The position numbers were made by a program, and so were the translations under genes. From positions 1-64,000 of the forward strand of contig CAVWQV010000010.1 in NCBI GenBank assembly GCA_963757115.1: 64,000 bases of DNA. Reading direction: 5' to 3'. Below the pieces are notes generated by a model. It worked only from the letters and a program-made list of their open reading frames with translations. It made no database searches and was not told the DNA's origin. Source of the stretch: CAVWQV01 sp963757115 (lineage in GTDB: Bacteria > Pseudomonadota > Alphaproteobacteria > Acetobacterales > Acetobacteraceae). Position 1 is the first letter of the stretch. Each line of letters starts with the position of its first letter. Below, piece by piece: positions 40,623 to 49,725 of the stretch.

Positions 40623-42333
40623 GTGGAAAACGAGCGAATGGAAAACGTAGCGTATCCTTCTGCCACGATCCGCACGAGCGAGCGGCGGCGGCGGCGGCTG
40701 CCGACGATCTGGCTGATCCCGATCGCCGCGGTGGCGATCGGGATCTGGCTCGCCTGGCAGACGTTGTCGCAGCAGGGGCCGAGCATCACCGTCTCGTTCG
40801 ACGGCGCGGAGGGGCTGCAGGCGGGACAGTCGCAGCTCAAATACAAGGATCTCGTGCTCGGCACGGTGAAGCGGCTGACGCTGAACTCTGACCGTACCCG
40901 CGTCATCGCAACCATCGCCACGACCCGCGACGCCGAGCCCCTCCTGAAGGCCCGGACGGTGTTTTGGGTGGTCAAGCCGCGGCTGTTCGCGGGCAGCCTG
41001 TCCGGATTGGGAACGTTGCTGTCCGGTTCCTATGTGCAGATGCTGCCGGCAGCGGGCGACAGCGCCGCGAAGCGGGAGTTCGTCGGTCTGGAAGATCCGC
41101 CGGTGCTCGATTCCGACGTCGCCGGGCACACCTTCTTCCTCAAGGCGTCCCGCATCGGGTCGCTCAGCCTCGGCTCGCCGATCTTCTATCGCGACATCAC
41201 GGTCGGCGAGGTGCTCGGCTGGGACTTCGCCGACATGGCCGACAGCGTCACCATCCACGCCTTCATCCGCGCCCCGTACGACACGTACGTGCACGACAAC
41301 AGCCGGTTCTGGAACGCGTCCGGCGTCAATGTGAAGGTCGGCGGCAGCGGCGTCGAGGTGAAGCTCGAACTCGCTGAAGGCGCTGCTGCTGGGCGGCGTC
41401 GCGTTCGACACGCCGGCGGCAAAGATCCGCACCGCGGTGAGCGAGGCCAGCCACGAGTTCCCGCTCTATGCCGACCAGGAGGCGGCCGAGTCTGCGATCT
41501 ACGGCCGGAAGATCGAGGCCGTCGCCTACTTTCCCGGCTCGGTGCGCGGCTTGGCGCCGGGCGCCGACGTGACCATGCACGGGCTGAAGATCGGCGCGGT
41601 GACCGCGGTGGGCCTCACCTACGATGCAGCGGCGGACGCGATCCTCGCGCCGGTCCGGTTCGAGGTGCAGCCCGAGCGCCTGGTGGGCGTGGGCAAGCAG
41701 GTCAGGGCGAACCCCGCCACCGCCGTCGACGAGCTGGTCGGCCGCGGGTTGCGCGCCACGCTGCAGAGCGCCAGCCTGATCACCGGACAGATGGTGGTTG
41801 CACTCGAATTCAAGCCGGACGCGCCGCCGGCGACGGTGGGCCGCGACGGGGACGCGTTCGTGATACCGACGGTGGACAGCGGCGGTTTTTCCGGCATCGA
41901 GGCGGGCGCCGCGACCTTGCTGGCCAAGGTGAACACGATCCCCTTTGGTGAGATCGGCAAGAGCCTCGCCCAGACCGCGCAGGGTTTGGACAACGTCGCG
42001 AATGGCCCGCAGCTCAAGGAGGCGCTGGCAGCACTCGCGACGACGATGGCGGCGGCGCAGAACACCGTCCAGAAGCTTGACACGGGGGTGAGCCCGCTGC
42101 TGCGCCGGCTGCCCGATATGGCCGCTGACCTGCAGAAGACCTTGGCGCAGACCAACCGCCTCGCAAGCTCGCTGGAGGCCGGTTATGGGGACAACACGCG
42201 GTTCAACCACGACCTGGAGCGGCTGCTGGTGCAGGCGAACGAATCTTTGCGCTCGATCCAGTCGCTGACCGAACTGCTGAGCCGCCATCCGGAGGCGTTG
42301 ATCCGCGGCCGCACTGGCCAGGGCCCGGAATAA
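40623..42333 (+). CDS. pqiB: Intermembrane transport protein PqiB, MlaD-domain (one-base frameshift)
   Basis: PqiB builds a tube of MCE (MlaD) domains across the periplasm for lipid movement between membranes. One N-terminal helix (LPTIWLIPIAAVAIGIWLAW) is followed by three MCE repeats, beginning near SITVSFDGAEGLQAGQSQLKY, SPIFYRDITVGEV and SVRGLAPGADVTMHGLKIG, and a helical C-terminal part. One extra C near 41370 splits it; the corrected join is KLES then LKALLLGGVAFDTPAAK, giving 569 residues. GTG 40623 or ATG 40638 may be the start. pqiC starts 3 bases later. Confidence 0.9.
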
Positions 42334-42336
42334 GCC

Positions 42337-42912
42337 ATGCGGTTCGTCCCGGTCCTCGCGCTGCTGGCGCTATCCGTCGCCAGCTGCGCCTCGCCCAACC
42401 CCGCGCTTTACACGCTCGCACCAGTTCCGGGCGCACCAGTCCTGGGGCATCAGGCAGTGGGGCCCAAGATCGTGCTGATCCGGCAGATCGGGCTGGCACG
42501 CTTCCTCGATCGCCAGCAGATCGTCCGTTCGTCGGAGAACTACCGGCTGGATGTGCAGGCCAACGACTGGTGGGGGGAGCCGCTTGGGTCGATGCTGGGC
42601 CGGGTGCTGGCGGAGGACCTCACCCAGCGCCTGCCGGGCACGACGGTGTACCCTGAGAGCGGAGCCGTCTCGGTGACGCCGGACGCGACGGTGGAGCTCA
42701 ACATCCAGCGGCTCGACGCGGACGCGGCCGGCCATCTCGTGCTCGCCGCACAGGCGGCGGTGACGTTCGAGCAGCGCCGCGGCGGGCCGATCGCGCGCAG
42801 CTTCCGCTTCTCGGTGCCGCCGGCCGGCCCGGGCGTGCGGGGCGAGGTCGCGGCGATGAGCACCGCGATTGGCCGGCTCGCGGACGGTCTGGCCACCATG
42901 CTGCGGCGCTAG
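42337..42912 (+). CDS. pqiC: Outer-membrane lipoprotein PqiC (DUF330/ABC auxiliary)
   Basis: A 191-residue lipoprotein: MRFVPVLALLALSVASCASP gives the lipobox with Cys17. PqiC docks the PqiB tube at the outer membrane. The family pattern YTL.P near the N-terminus and VELNIQRLDAD..GHLVL..Q in the middle is seen. It is 3 bases downstream of pqiB and 10 bases upstream of pqiA. Confidence 0.9.
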   Translation: MRFVPVLALLALSVASCASPNPALYTLAPVPGAPVLGHQAVGPKIVLIRQIGLARFLDRQQIVRSSENYRLDVQANDWWGEPLGSMLGRVLAEDLTQRLPGTTVYPESGAVSVTPDATVELNIQRLDADAAGHLVLAAQAAVTFEQRRGGPIARSFRFSVPPAGPGVRGEVAAMSTAIGRLADGLATMLRR

Positions 42913-42922
42913 GCGAAGCGCC

Positions 42923-44251
42923 GTGGACGCCCAGATCGTGACCGAGGGCCTGACGCCGGCCGCGCTTCGGGAATGTCCGGGCTGCGCGCTGTTGCAGACC
43001 GTGCCGCCGCTCGCGCCCGGCGTTTCGGCGCGCTGCGGCCGCTGCGGCACCACCTTGCGGCGGGCGCGCACCGACCCGCTCGGGCGCGGCCTCGCGCTCA
43101 CGGTGGCCGCGCTGGTGCTGCTGACCGTGATGTGCGCGACGACCCTGCTCACCGTCTCGACGTCCGGCCTCACGCATGGCGCCGACCTGCTGTCGGGCCC
43201 TACGGAACTGGTTCGGCGGGGCATGACGGTACTCGCGATCGCCGTCGTGTTCACCACGCTCATCGCGCCGTTCGCCAAGCTGCTGGGCACCGCCTACGTG
43301 CTGGCCGGCTTGCGGCGGCGCGATCGGCCCCGCCACCTGCGCTGGGTGTTCACCTGGGTGGAGCGGCTGCGGCCTTGGTCGATGATCGAGGTGTTCGTGC
43401 TCGGCGTGTTCGTCGCCTACGTGAAGCTCGGCGACCTCGTCACCATCTCGCCCGGGGTCGGCGTCTACGCGCTGCTGACCCTCACCGTCGTGGTGGTCTG
43501 GGCCGACGCGGCGCTCGACCGGCAAGCCGTATGGGAAGCCCTGGACGCGGGTTCTCCTCCCGACCCCCTACGCCATCCCTTTGCGCCGTCGCTCACCGAT
43601 CTATCCCACGCGATCGGTTGCGAGACATGCGGCCTGGTCAGCGCCCCGCCACTGGGGACGGCGCACCACGACCTGAGCTGTCCGCGCTGCGGTTCGGCGC
43701 TGCACGCGCGCAAGCCCAACAGCGTCAGCCGAACCTGGGCGCTGGTGATCGCCGCCGCGGTTCTCTACATCCCGGCGAACTACTTCCCGGTGCTGACCGT
43801 GATGCAGCTCGGCGCCGGCTCGCCGAGCACGATCCTCGGCGGGGTGAGCGAGCTGGTTGCATCGCACATGTATCCGCTGGCGGCCCTGGTGTTCTTCGCC
43901 AGCGTCGCGGTGCCGATGCTGAAGCTGGTCGGGCTCACGGTGATGCTGATCGCCACCAGCGCCGGGCGCGCCGGCCAACTGCGCGAGCGCACCTGGCTGT
44001 TCCGTATCGTGCAGCAGATCGGCCGCTGGTCGATGATCGACATCTTCATGGAATCGTTGCTGGGCGCGCTGGTCAGCTTCGGCGCGATCGTCACCATCGA
44101 GCCCGGCGGCGGCGCGGTCGCATTCTGCGCCGTGGTCATCCTCACCATGTTCGCGGCCGAGACCTTCGACCCCCGCCTCATGTGGGACGCGGCCGCTTCG
44201 GCCCAGACTGGTCCGTCGCGGGCGGGCACGCAATTGGCCGCGTCTGGGTAG
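42923..44251 (+). CDS. pqiA: Inner-membrane protein PqiA
   Basis: Inner-membrane partner of PqiB. The 442-residue protein is a tandem repeat of two PqiA domains, each with a zinc ribbon (CPGCALL...CGRCG and CETCG...CPRCG) followed by four hydrophobic helices. Each half also carries a RPWSMIEVFVLG or GRWSMIDIFMES motif. GTG 42923 matches the family start; the open frame further upstream overlaps pqiC. The order here is B-C-A rather than the common A-B-C. Confidence 0.92.
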   Translation: MDAQIVTEGLTPAALRECPGCALLQTVPPLAPGVSARCGRCGTTLRRARTDPLGRGLALTVAALVLLTVMCATTLLTVSTSGLTHGADLLSGPTELVRRGMTVLAIAVVFTTLIAPFAKLLGTAYVLAGLRRRDRPRHLRWVFTWVERLRPWSMIEVFVLGVFVAYVKLGDLVTISPGVGVYALLTLTVVVVWADAALDRQAVWEALDAGSPPDPLRHPFAPSLTDLSHAIGCETCGLVSAPPLGTAHHDLSCPRCGSALHARKPNSVSRTWALVIAAAVLYIPANYFPVLTVMQLGAGSPSTILGGVSELVASHMYPLAALVFFASVAVPMLKLVGLTVMLIATSAGRAGQLRERTWLFRIVQQIGRWSMIDIFMESLLGALVSFGAIVTIEPGGGAVAFCAVVILTMFAAETFDPRLMWDAAASAQTGPSRAGTQLAASG

Positions 44252-44339
44252 CAGACACTCACTGCGCGGCACATCCCGCTTGCGAAGCTGAGGAGGGGGT
44301 CGCGGCGGACCGGCGAAATCGTCCGGACACGTCCACGGA

Positions 44340-45312
44340 TCAAGGAGAGTTGCCGAACGCGATCCCTTCGTCGCGCATCAAGGTGCTCGACGGTAGCTCG
44401 CCGAACTGGGCGCGATAGTCGGATGCAAATCGACCCAGGCTTTCGAAGCCGTATCGGCGGGCGACATTTGACACGGTCGTGACTTGCGGAGCGGACCCGC
44501 GCAGCGCGCGACGGGCCAGCTGGAGCCGGCGCAGTTGAAGATAGCGGCGCGGGCTCACCCCAAGCGTTGCCTGGCAATACGCGCGCAACGTTCGATCCGA
44601 GACGCCCAGCGCGGCGCATATCGTCGGGATCGCGATTTTCCAGTCCGCACACGTCGCAAGATAGTCGTTGAAGCGGGCCATGATCTCCGTTCGACGATCG
44701 CGGGCGACCACTGCCTCCGGCGCCGGGCTAGCGACAAGGCACTCGATCAGCGCCAGGATCAGTTGCTGCTCGAGACCATCCGCCGCCCGCGTGCCCGCCG
44801 CCACGTTTGGCTGCCTGCTGGTCAGCCGGACGCCATCATCGTGCAAACCGGTGAGCGTTTTCAGCGCGGAGGCGTTGGGCCGCCACCGTGATTCGCCGAC
44901 GGGAACCTGCAGCGCAGCGCCGGTTACGGCGTGGCTATAGGCCCCGAGGTCCTTGGTAGCGAGCCAAATACACCTCCAGAGGCAAGGCCCTTCGGTCCGC
45001 TCCAGCAGGCGATGGCCTGGCCCATGGGTGATGATCTCGCCGGGGCGGTAGGGCACCCCGCCCGACACCGGGAACGACCCGCTGCGCACCGGCAGCGAGA
45101 CGCGGACCATGTTCGACGCTACGGTCATGACGGCAATGCGGGCCAAATGCTCGGTGCCGGCGGAGAGCCTGAGATGGGGCAGCGCGATCCGAACCAATTT
45201 GGCGCGAAACTCGCCGCAGCTGGTGACCAACAGATCGGACCCGACGGTCGCGTCGTAGGGCGGCCTGGTAGTCATCGGGGTCGTTGAAGACTGAAACTTC
45301 GCTGACCGGCAT
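44340..45312 (-). CDS. AraC-family transcriptional regulator (one-base frameshift)
   Basis: A 323-residue regulator with an N-terminal sensing domain of the AraC_binding_2 type (GTEHLARIAVMTVASNMVRVS) and a C-terminal double helix-turn-helix (IPTICAALGVSDRTLRAYCQ ... TTVSNVARRYGFESLGRFASDY). The start MPVSEVSVFNDPDDYQAALR lies in another frame; removing one C near 45259 joins it to ATVGSDLLVTSCGEF, which aligns closely with the paralogue at 46739-47686. A degenerate box at 45416-45432 lies about 105 bases upstream, suggesting autoregulation. Confidence 0.88.
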
Positions 45313-45415
45313 GCCGATCGATCCGATACTGATCAGCCGGGCTGCACCCGGCCTCGCGTTTCCTGAAAGAGCAGCGTTAAGGGTGGCGGCACGGTGCGGC
45401 GCCTAGCTTCTCTTG

Positions 45416-45432
45416 ACTACCCAAATCTGGCG
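45416..45432 (-). promoter_or_regulatory. Degenerate AraC/XylS-type box upstream of AraC regulator
   Basis: On the - strand this reads TCGCCAGATTTGGGTAG: CGCC instead of TGCC and GGGTA, still consistent with the XylS form GGNTA. It lies about 105 bases before the regulator start. Confidence 0.35.
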
Positions 45433-45482
45433 AAAGCCGAGCGGGTCGGAAAAATGCTGCACGAGAGCAGTGCGTCCCGAGT

Positions 45483-45499
45483 TTGCCAAAAATGCATAG
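45483..45499 (+). promoter_or_regulatory. Candidate AraC/XylS-type box upstream of DUF3313 gene
   Basis: Reads TTGCCAAAAATGCATAG, an exact TGCC-N6-GNATA, about 120 bases before the lipoprotein gene at 45617. Confidence 0.5.
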
Positions 45500-45616
45500 G
45501 CAAGCTAACTCGGTCCCTTAGGTTCGGCACCGATATGTCGGGTGGCGCTCCTCGGGCGAAAAGTGCCTCGCGTTTACCGCCCGCCACGGACCGCTTAGCA
45601 GGAGAGTGCGACGACG

Positions 45617-46384
45617 ATGAGCAGAGTTTCCAGGTCGATCGCCCGTGGGATGTTCGTCGGGAGCGCCCTCCTTGCGTTGACCGCCTGCCAGCACGACCCG
45701 ATCCCGAAAGATATGCAGGGTCTAATACAACCGGGTCAGATCGTCGGCGGAGCAACGAAGCAGATGGCGGGAGTGCAGCCGGTCGGCGGATTCCTGCCCG
45801 ATCCTTCGTTGCTGTCAGCGGGAGGACCCGGCCAGGCTGATCTCACTTACCTGAATGCTGCCGTCGATCCTGCAAAGTATCGTCATGTGCTGCTGGAGCC
45901 CGTGACCATCATGGCGCCGAGTGACTCCGACCTGAACAAACTGTCACCGTCCCAGCGGCAGGCAGTCGTCAACACCTTTCACTCCGACCTCTACTCCGCA
46001 CTGAGCCAGCACTGCTCGATGGCCACAACGGCGAGACCCGATACACTACGGCTGCGGATCGCGTTGGTCGGTGCGCATGTACCTAACGCGGTTGTCAATA
46101 CGGTAGCGACCTACACACCTTACGAGAGCGCCGCTTACAGTGCGGCCTCGCTCGCGTTCAATAATGGCATCGGGTATTTCGCCGGAACCGCCACGGCAGA
46201 GGGATACGCCGAGGATGCCCGCAGCGGCACGCTGATTTGGCAGGCGGTCGACCGGCGAGGCGGCACCACGGCGGCCGTCGAGAACACACTGAACACGTGG
46301 CTGGATGTCCACCATGCGTTCGAGACGTGGTCGACCGAGCTGGCGACGAAGTTCCAACAGATGGGCTTCTGCAGGAAAGCCTAG
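45617..46384 (+). CDS. DUF3313 family lipoprotein
   Basis: A 255-residue lipoprotein with signal MSRVSRSIARGMFVGSALLA and lipobox LTAC at Cys24. The DUF3313 pattern is visible in YRHVLLEPVTIM, LSPSQRQAVVNTFHSDLYSAL and the C-terminal region WLDVHHAFETWSTELATKFQ. A ribosome site AGGAG lies 11 bases before ATG. The function of the family is not known. It is divergent from one AraC regulator and tandem with the other. Confidence 0.88.
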   Translation: MSRVSRSIARGMFVGSALLALTACQHDPIPKDMQGLIQPGQIVGGATKQMAGVQPVGGFLPDPSLLSAGGPGQADLTYLNAAVDPAKYRHVLLEPVTIMAPSDSDLNKLSPSQRQAVVNTFHSDLYSALSQHCSMATTARPDTLRLRIALVGAHVPNAVVNTVATYTPYESAAYSAASLAFNNGIGYFAGTATAEGYAEDARSGTLIWQAVDRRGGTTAAVENTLNTWLDVHHAFETWSTELATKFQQMGFCRKA

Positions 46385-46738
46385 GCTTCGGCTCCAAGGC
46401 TGGATGCCGCGTGATCCTCGAAGGCGCTAGAACTCTACGCTGCCTGGCCCGGAGCAGTGAGCTGAAACCGCGGCCGCCATAACCGCTCTTGTTAGCGTTC
46501 TGAGCATCTGCCAGCTGGCCCACGTTACCGTTTGTGTGGTGATCGTGAGCTACGCGTGCCAGTGGACCGTTCCTGACCCGTTCCGGACCGGACAAATATG
46601 ACATCATCTTGTAAGAACTGTCGAATTGACGTTCCGGGATCGATAGGCTAGCTGGTCGGTAACGATCCAGTCTTCGTCGACTGAAGTCGTCGCGCGCTCA
46701 CCGTAGATGCTCCCTGGGAACAGTCGGCGGAGAGCCAA
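46385..46738. other. Intergenic segment of 354 bases
   Basis: No gene is seen on either strand. The sequence is less GC-rich near 46590-46640, where the promoter of the second AraC regulator may lie, but no clear -35/-10 pair was found. No TGCC-N6-GNATA site is present. Confidence 0.5.
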
Positions 46739-47686
46739 ATGCCGTCAAGTGCCGTTGCCTGCTTTACCGATCCCGACCAATACGCCGCGAGCATTCGCGC
46801 GGCGACATCTGAGCTGACGATCACGGCACCAGGTAGCTTTTCGGCGAAGATTACGCGCGTCGATTTCGACGATCTGTGGATGCAGCGGTTTTCAGAGCAA
46901 CTTCCTCGCATTCGCCGATCGGTCTTGCAGGATGGGCGAGCCATCGTCTCCTTCCGGTCGGAAGACGGCCCTGACATGCTGTGGAATGGGACTGAGCTCA
47001 GGCCGTCGACGATTATCCGGCAACCCGTCGGGGAGGTGGTTTACCAGCGCTCGTCGGGAAGGACTGACTCCGCGTCGATGTCGCTGCCGACTGAGAAGCT
47101 TATTACCATCGGAGCCGCGGTCGCGGGGCGCGACCTGACACCGTCGCCCAGCGGAACACACGTCACTCCTGCTCCGGAAAACTTCGACAGACTTCGGAGG
47201 CTGCACGCCGCGGCGGGTTGCCTGGCGGCGGATGCGCCGGAGGTCATTGCTCACCCGCAATCGGCCCGTGGGCTTGAGCAAGCCTTGATCGAAGCGATGA
47301 TCGCCTGCTTCAGCAACGACGCACTCACAGAGGATCGCGCAGCGAAGCGTCGCCATGAACTTATCATGCGCCGGTTCCACACTGTGCTCGACGAGCACCC
47401 CGAGGAGGCGATCTACATTCCGGACCTATGTGCAGCGGTCGGTGTCCCACAACGCACCCTGCATCTTTGTTGTGTAGAAAATCTTGGCATTGGACCCAAG
47501 CGGTACCTCACGCTTCGGCGCATGAACCTGGCCAGGAGGGACTTACGTAGTGCCGGCGCTGGAGCAACCACGGTGACCCAAGTGGCCGCGCGTTTCGGGT
47601 TCTGGAACTTCGGCCGGTTCTCGGTGGAATACAAAGCCCTCTTCGGAGAGACACCCTCATCAACGCTGCGCGCGGGCGCTCACTGA
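46739..47686 (+). CDS. AraC-family transcriptional regulator, paralogue of 44340-45312
   Basis: A 315-residue regulator. Its N-terminus (VACFTDPDQYAASIRAATSELTITAPGSFSAKITRV) aligns with the other regulator (VSVFNDPDDYQAALRATVGSDLLVTSCGEFRAKLVRI), and the C-terminal helix-turn-helix pair includes IYIPDLCAAVGVPQRTLHLC and TTVTQVAARFGFWNFGRFSVEY. The frame is intact. The start fits the family; no consensus box lies upstream, so unlike its paralogue it does not look autoregulated through this site. Confidence 0.9.
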   Translation: MPSSAVACFTDPDQYAASIRAATSELTITAPGSFSAKITRVDFDDLWMQRFSEQLPRIRRSVLQDGRAIVSFRSEDGPDMLWNGTELRPSTIIRQPVGEVVYQRSSGRTDSASMSLPTEKLITIGAAVAGRDLTPSPSGTHVTPAPENFDRLRRLHAAAGCLAADAPEVIAHPQSARGLEQALIEAMIACFSNDALTEDRAAKRRHELIMRRFHTVLDEHPEEAIYIPDLCAAVGVPQRTLHLCCVENLGIGPKRYLTLRRMNLARRDLRSAGAGATTVTQVAARFGFWNFGRFSVEYKALFGETPSSTLRAGAH

Positions 47687-47739
47687 ACCCCTGAAGTCCA
47701 TTAACGGACTAAGTCCACTGATCCGGAAGCCGCCGCTTG

Positions 47740-48219
47740 CTAATGGTTCATGCTTATGATCACGGCGTCGCCGCCTAGACTCAGCATCAGGCCCTGACGC
47801 CTGGCCTTGAGGTGCATGACCACGCCCGACTCATTCTGAAGCCACAAGTCGCCACCGCTCATGTTACCTACGACGAACCCATATCGGCCCTGTGCATAAC
47901 TGCCCGGGAACAATCGCACCGAAGGCAGATTATAGACGTCGCCCGTTGCCTCGAGGTCGGAGAAGCCCACGCCCCCGACGCCAAGGCCGGCTACGGTGAA
48001 CGGGTAAGCAACACCCCGATAGGTCAGCGTCCCGCTACCGCCGCCGGCGCTGCCAATATAGGCGGCCTGCACCTGATCCATCGTGACGCTCGCGTCTGGC
48101 CTCACCCCTTCAAACCTGGTCTCCGGACCCGGCGTCTTGTTGCTACAGGCTGCCAACGCGAGCAGGGCGACGGTCGCCAGAGCGACCCCGCTTTCGGGCA
48201 AAAATTTTGGCGACGACAT
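47740..48219 (-). CDS. Lipoprotein of unknown function, paralogue of 40051-40500
   Basis: A 159-residue protein with a lipoprotein signal ending LLALAAC (Cys25). The mature part contains GSGTLTYRGVAYPFTVAGLG, ATGDVYNLPSVRLFPGSY and DLWLQNESGVVMHL, the same order of motifs as in 40051-40500. Sequence is glycine-rich and likely beta-structured. Only 53 bases separate its stop from the AraC gene stop, so the two converge. A weaker TGCC...CATAG sequence lies upstream but has the wrong spacing. Confidence 0.8.
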   Translation of the reverse strand: MSSPKFLPESGVALATVALLALAACSNKTPGPETRFEGVRPDASVTMDQVQAAYIGSAGGGSGTLTYRGVAYPFTVAGLGVGGVGFSDLEATGDVYNLPSVRLFPGSYAQGRYGFVVGNMSGGDLWLQNESGVVMHLKARRQGLMLSLGGDAVIISMNH

Positions 48220-48388
48220 GCTTCAAGCTCCTCCCTCGTGGCCACCCACTATGGCGGTGGCAGTCGATGTTGACGTCCGGACCGGGCACCGGTCACCCTG
48301 TGCTCGGCCTCGGGCTCACAATGACGCGGTGGCTCGTTCTGAGTTACCCTATTGGATCGCCAGCCACCATTTGACGGTCTCGAGCGGT

Positions 48389-49073
48389 TCAATACGGCGC
48401 CGGGTACCGATACGGATAGGCCGGGCGGGGATAAGGTGGAGGGTAGCCATAGGGGGGGTAGCCGTAAGCAGGATACCGTGGTGCTTCCGCAGCATGGTAC
48501 CAGTAGGCGCGGCGCGCGGAGCGGCGCGCCACGCCGGCAAACGACAACGGCGTCAAAGGCATACCGATGATATCGATGAACACGGAAGCCGGACCATCCG
48601 CGTTTGCGAGTCCCCCTTCCAGCACGCGGACATCAAAGGTCAACTTGTCTCCCTCGAGTAGGGGGTGCGTCAGCTCAACAACTGCATCTTGAGCCGTGCT
48701 GCCGTCTCTGCTCAGGACCGAAACCGTTGCGTTTGGCGGGTCCTTCGCAAAGCTGCCGCCCGCCGCCCATTCTTCGACGGCATGGGCCGTCAGCAGATGG
48801 CCAGCCGCTCGCACCGGCCTGTCGGCGAAGATGATCGAGTTCGCGCTGACGCCGGTCAGCGTGAGCGTCTGACCTTGTAGACTGGCGCCGCGCGCATTCA
48901 TCACGATGAGCGATGGTTCCATCTCCACCTTGACCGCTCCATGCGATGTGCTCGTCTGCGGTCCTCGCCGTCTGCGCCTGGCCAGTGGATTGCGTCTGAG
49001 CGAACGCAAGATGCACGGGCCCCAATAGCGAAAGCGCGGTTATCAATGGGCAAAATCTACCGCTCAATCTCAT
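48389..49073 (-). CDS. Exported protein with Pro/Tyr-rich tail (one-base frameshift)
   Basis: The start MRLSGRFCPLITALSLLGPV with cut near AFAQ is a signal peptide; this frame meets the main frame near 48940, where one extra G must be removed to join TADEHI to HGAVKVEMEPSLIVM. The corrected protein is 227 residues. The middle part (SLQGQTLTLTGVSANSIIFADRP, HLLTAHAVEEW) looks like a beta-sandwich; the last 30 residues alternate Tyr and Pro. No family recognised. Confidence 0.72.
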
Positions 49074-49351
49074 AGCTGACGCTCCACTCCAGATGTCACA
49101 GCGCTCATTGGTCTCGAACTGCGTCGTAGCACGTGCCGAGAAGCAAACACGGGCCCGCGACCTGCTCCAGGACGATGCTCTGAACCATATGTCCGAACCG
49201 TCATCGATGACCTCCGGCCAAAGGCATTAGCAACACCGCTGCGCAACCTTCCGCTGAGGCGCTCTCAGCGAGGCCGTGCGCGGCACCTGGACCGTTCGGG
49301 TCGCAATCGGAAGGATCACGGAGGGATCGTGCGGAGCGACCGCCTGCGTGG

Positions 49352-49368
49352 CAATGCATAATTGGCAA
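49352..49368 (-). promoter_or_regulatory. Near-consensus AraC/XylS-type box
   Basis: On the - strand this reads TTGCCAATTATGCATTG: TGCC-N6-GCATT, one base off the consensus. It lies about 280 bases before the exported-protein gene ending at 48389. Confidence 0.35.
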
Positions 49369-49479
49369 AAGGGCGATTTGTCGCCGGGCCTCGGCCCACG
49401 TGCGTCCGGTCTCCGTTTGCAGCGTGAACGAGGGCCAGTCGCCACACAGCGGTGCGGCGATGACAGCGAACCACCCAGG

Positions 49480-49550
49480 CGATCATCCGTTTGGCCTCGG
49501 GATTGACGCGGACAATGTGCCAAGTTTTCTCGATCTCCAAACCGGGCGCC
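49480..49550 (+). pseudogene. Fragment of NHL-type beta-propeller gene
   Basis: The + frame gives HPFGLGIDADNVPSFLDLQT followed by Gly, matching DPLGLGIA..GNVPSFVDLQTGG near 57060-57130 in the larger gene. The DNA is also very similar. Upstream and downstream of these 23 residues there is no further clear match, apart from a weak ANFA segment after 49560. Confidence 0.65.
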
Positions 49551-49566
49551 GTCGGGTTAGCTGCCT

Positions 49567-49583
49567 TTGCCAATTTCGCATTG
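49567..49583 (+). promoter_or_regulatory. Near-consensus AraC/XylS-type box
   Basis: Reads TTGCCAATTTCGCATTG: TGCC-N6-GCATT, one base off the consensus, about 145 bases before the gene at 49726. It partly overlaps the tail of the propeller-gene fragment, so chance conservation of coding sequence cannot be excluded. Confidence 0.3.
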
Positions 49584-49725
49584 CGCTCGCCCTCATGCCG
49601 GTGCCCAACATCCGCGGCTGAATAACGGTGCGAGGAGGGCACAGATGACCCGTGCCATTTTCACCGCCGATATCCGGCATCCTGCCGGTCCAGGAACACC
49701 GCAGTCAAAAGTTGAGGAGATTGAA

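Larger units (their letters stand above)
45313..45616. other. Divergent promoter region between regulator and DUF3313 gene
   Basis: The 304 bases separate two divergent genes and hold no reading frame of substance. They carry two AraC-type box candidates facing outward, at 45416-45432 (- strand) and 45483-45499 (+ strand), about 50 bases apart. Confidence 0.6.
49074..49725. other. Intergenic segment of 652 bases with remnants
   Basis: No intact gene. It holds two AraC-type box candidates facing outward (49352-49368 on -, 49567-49583 on +) and a short fragment of the beta-propeller gene found at 56618-58701 (49480-49550). The rest is unassigned. Confidence 0.6.

Noticed and set aside
48220..48300. 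TGCCACCGCCATAG before the lipoprotein gene at 47740
   Set aside because: It resembles the box, but the spacer is four instead of six bases and the flanks do not match.
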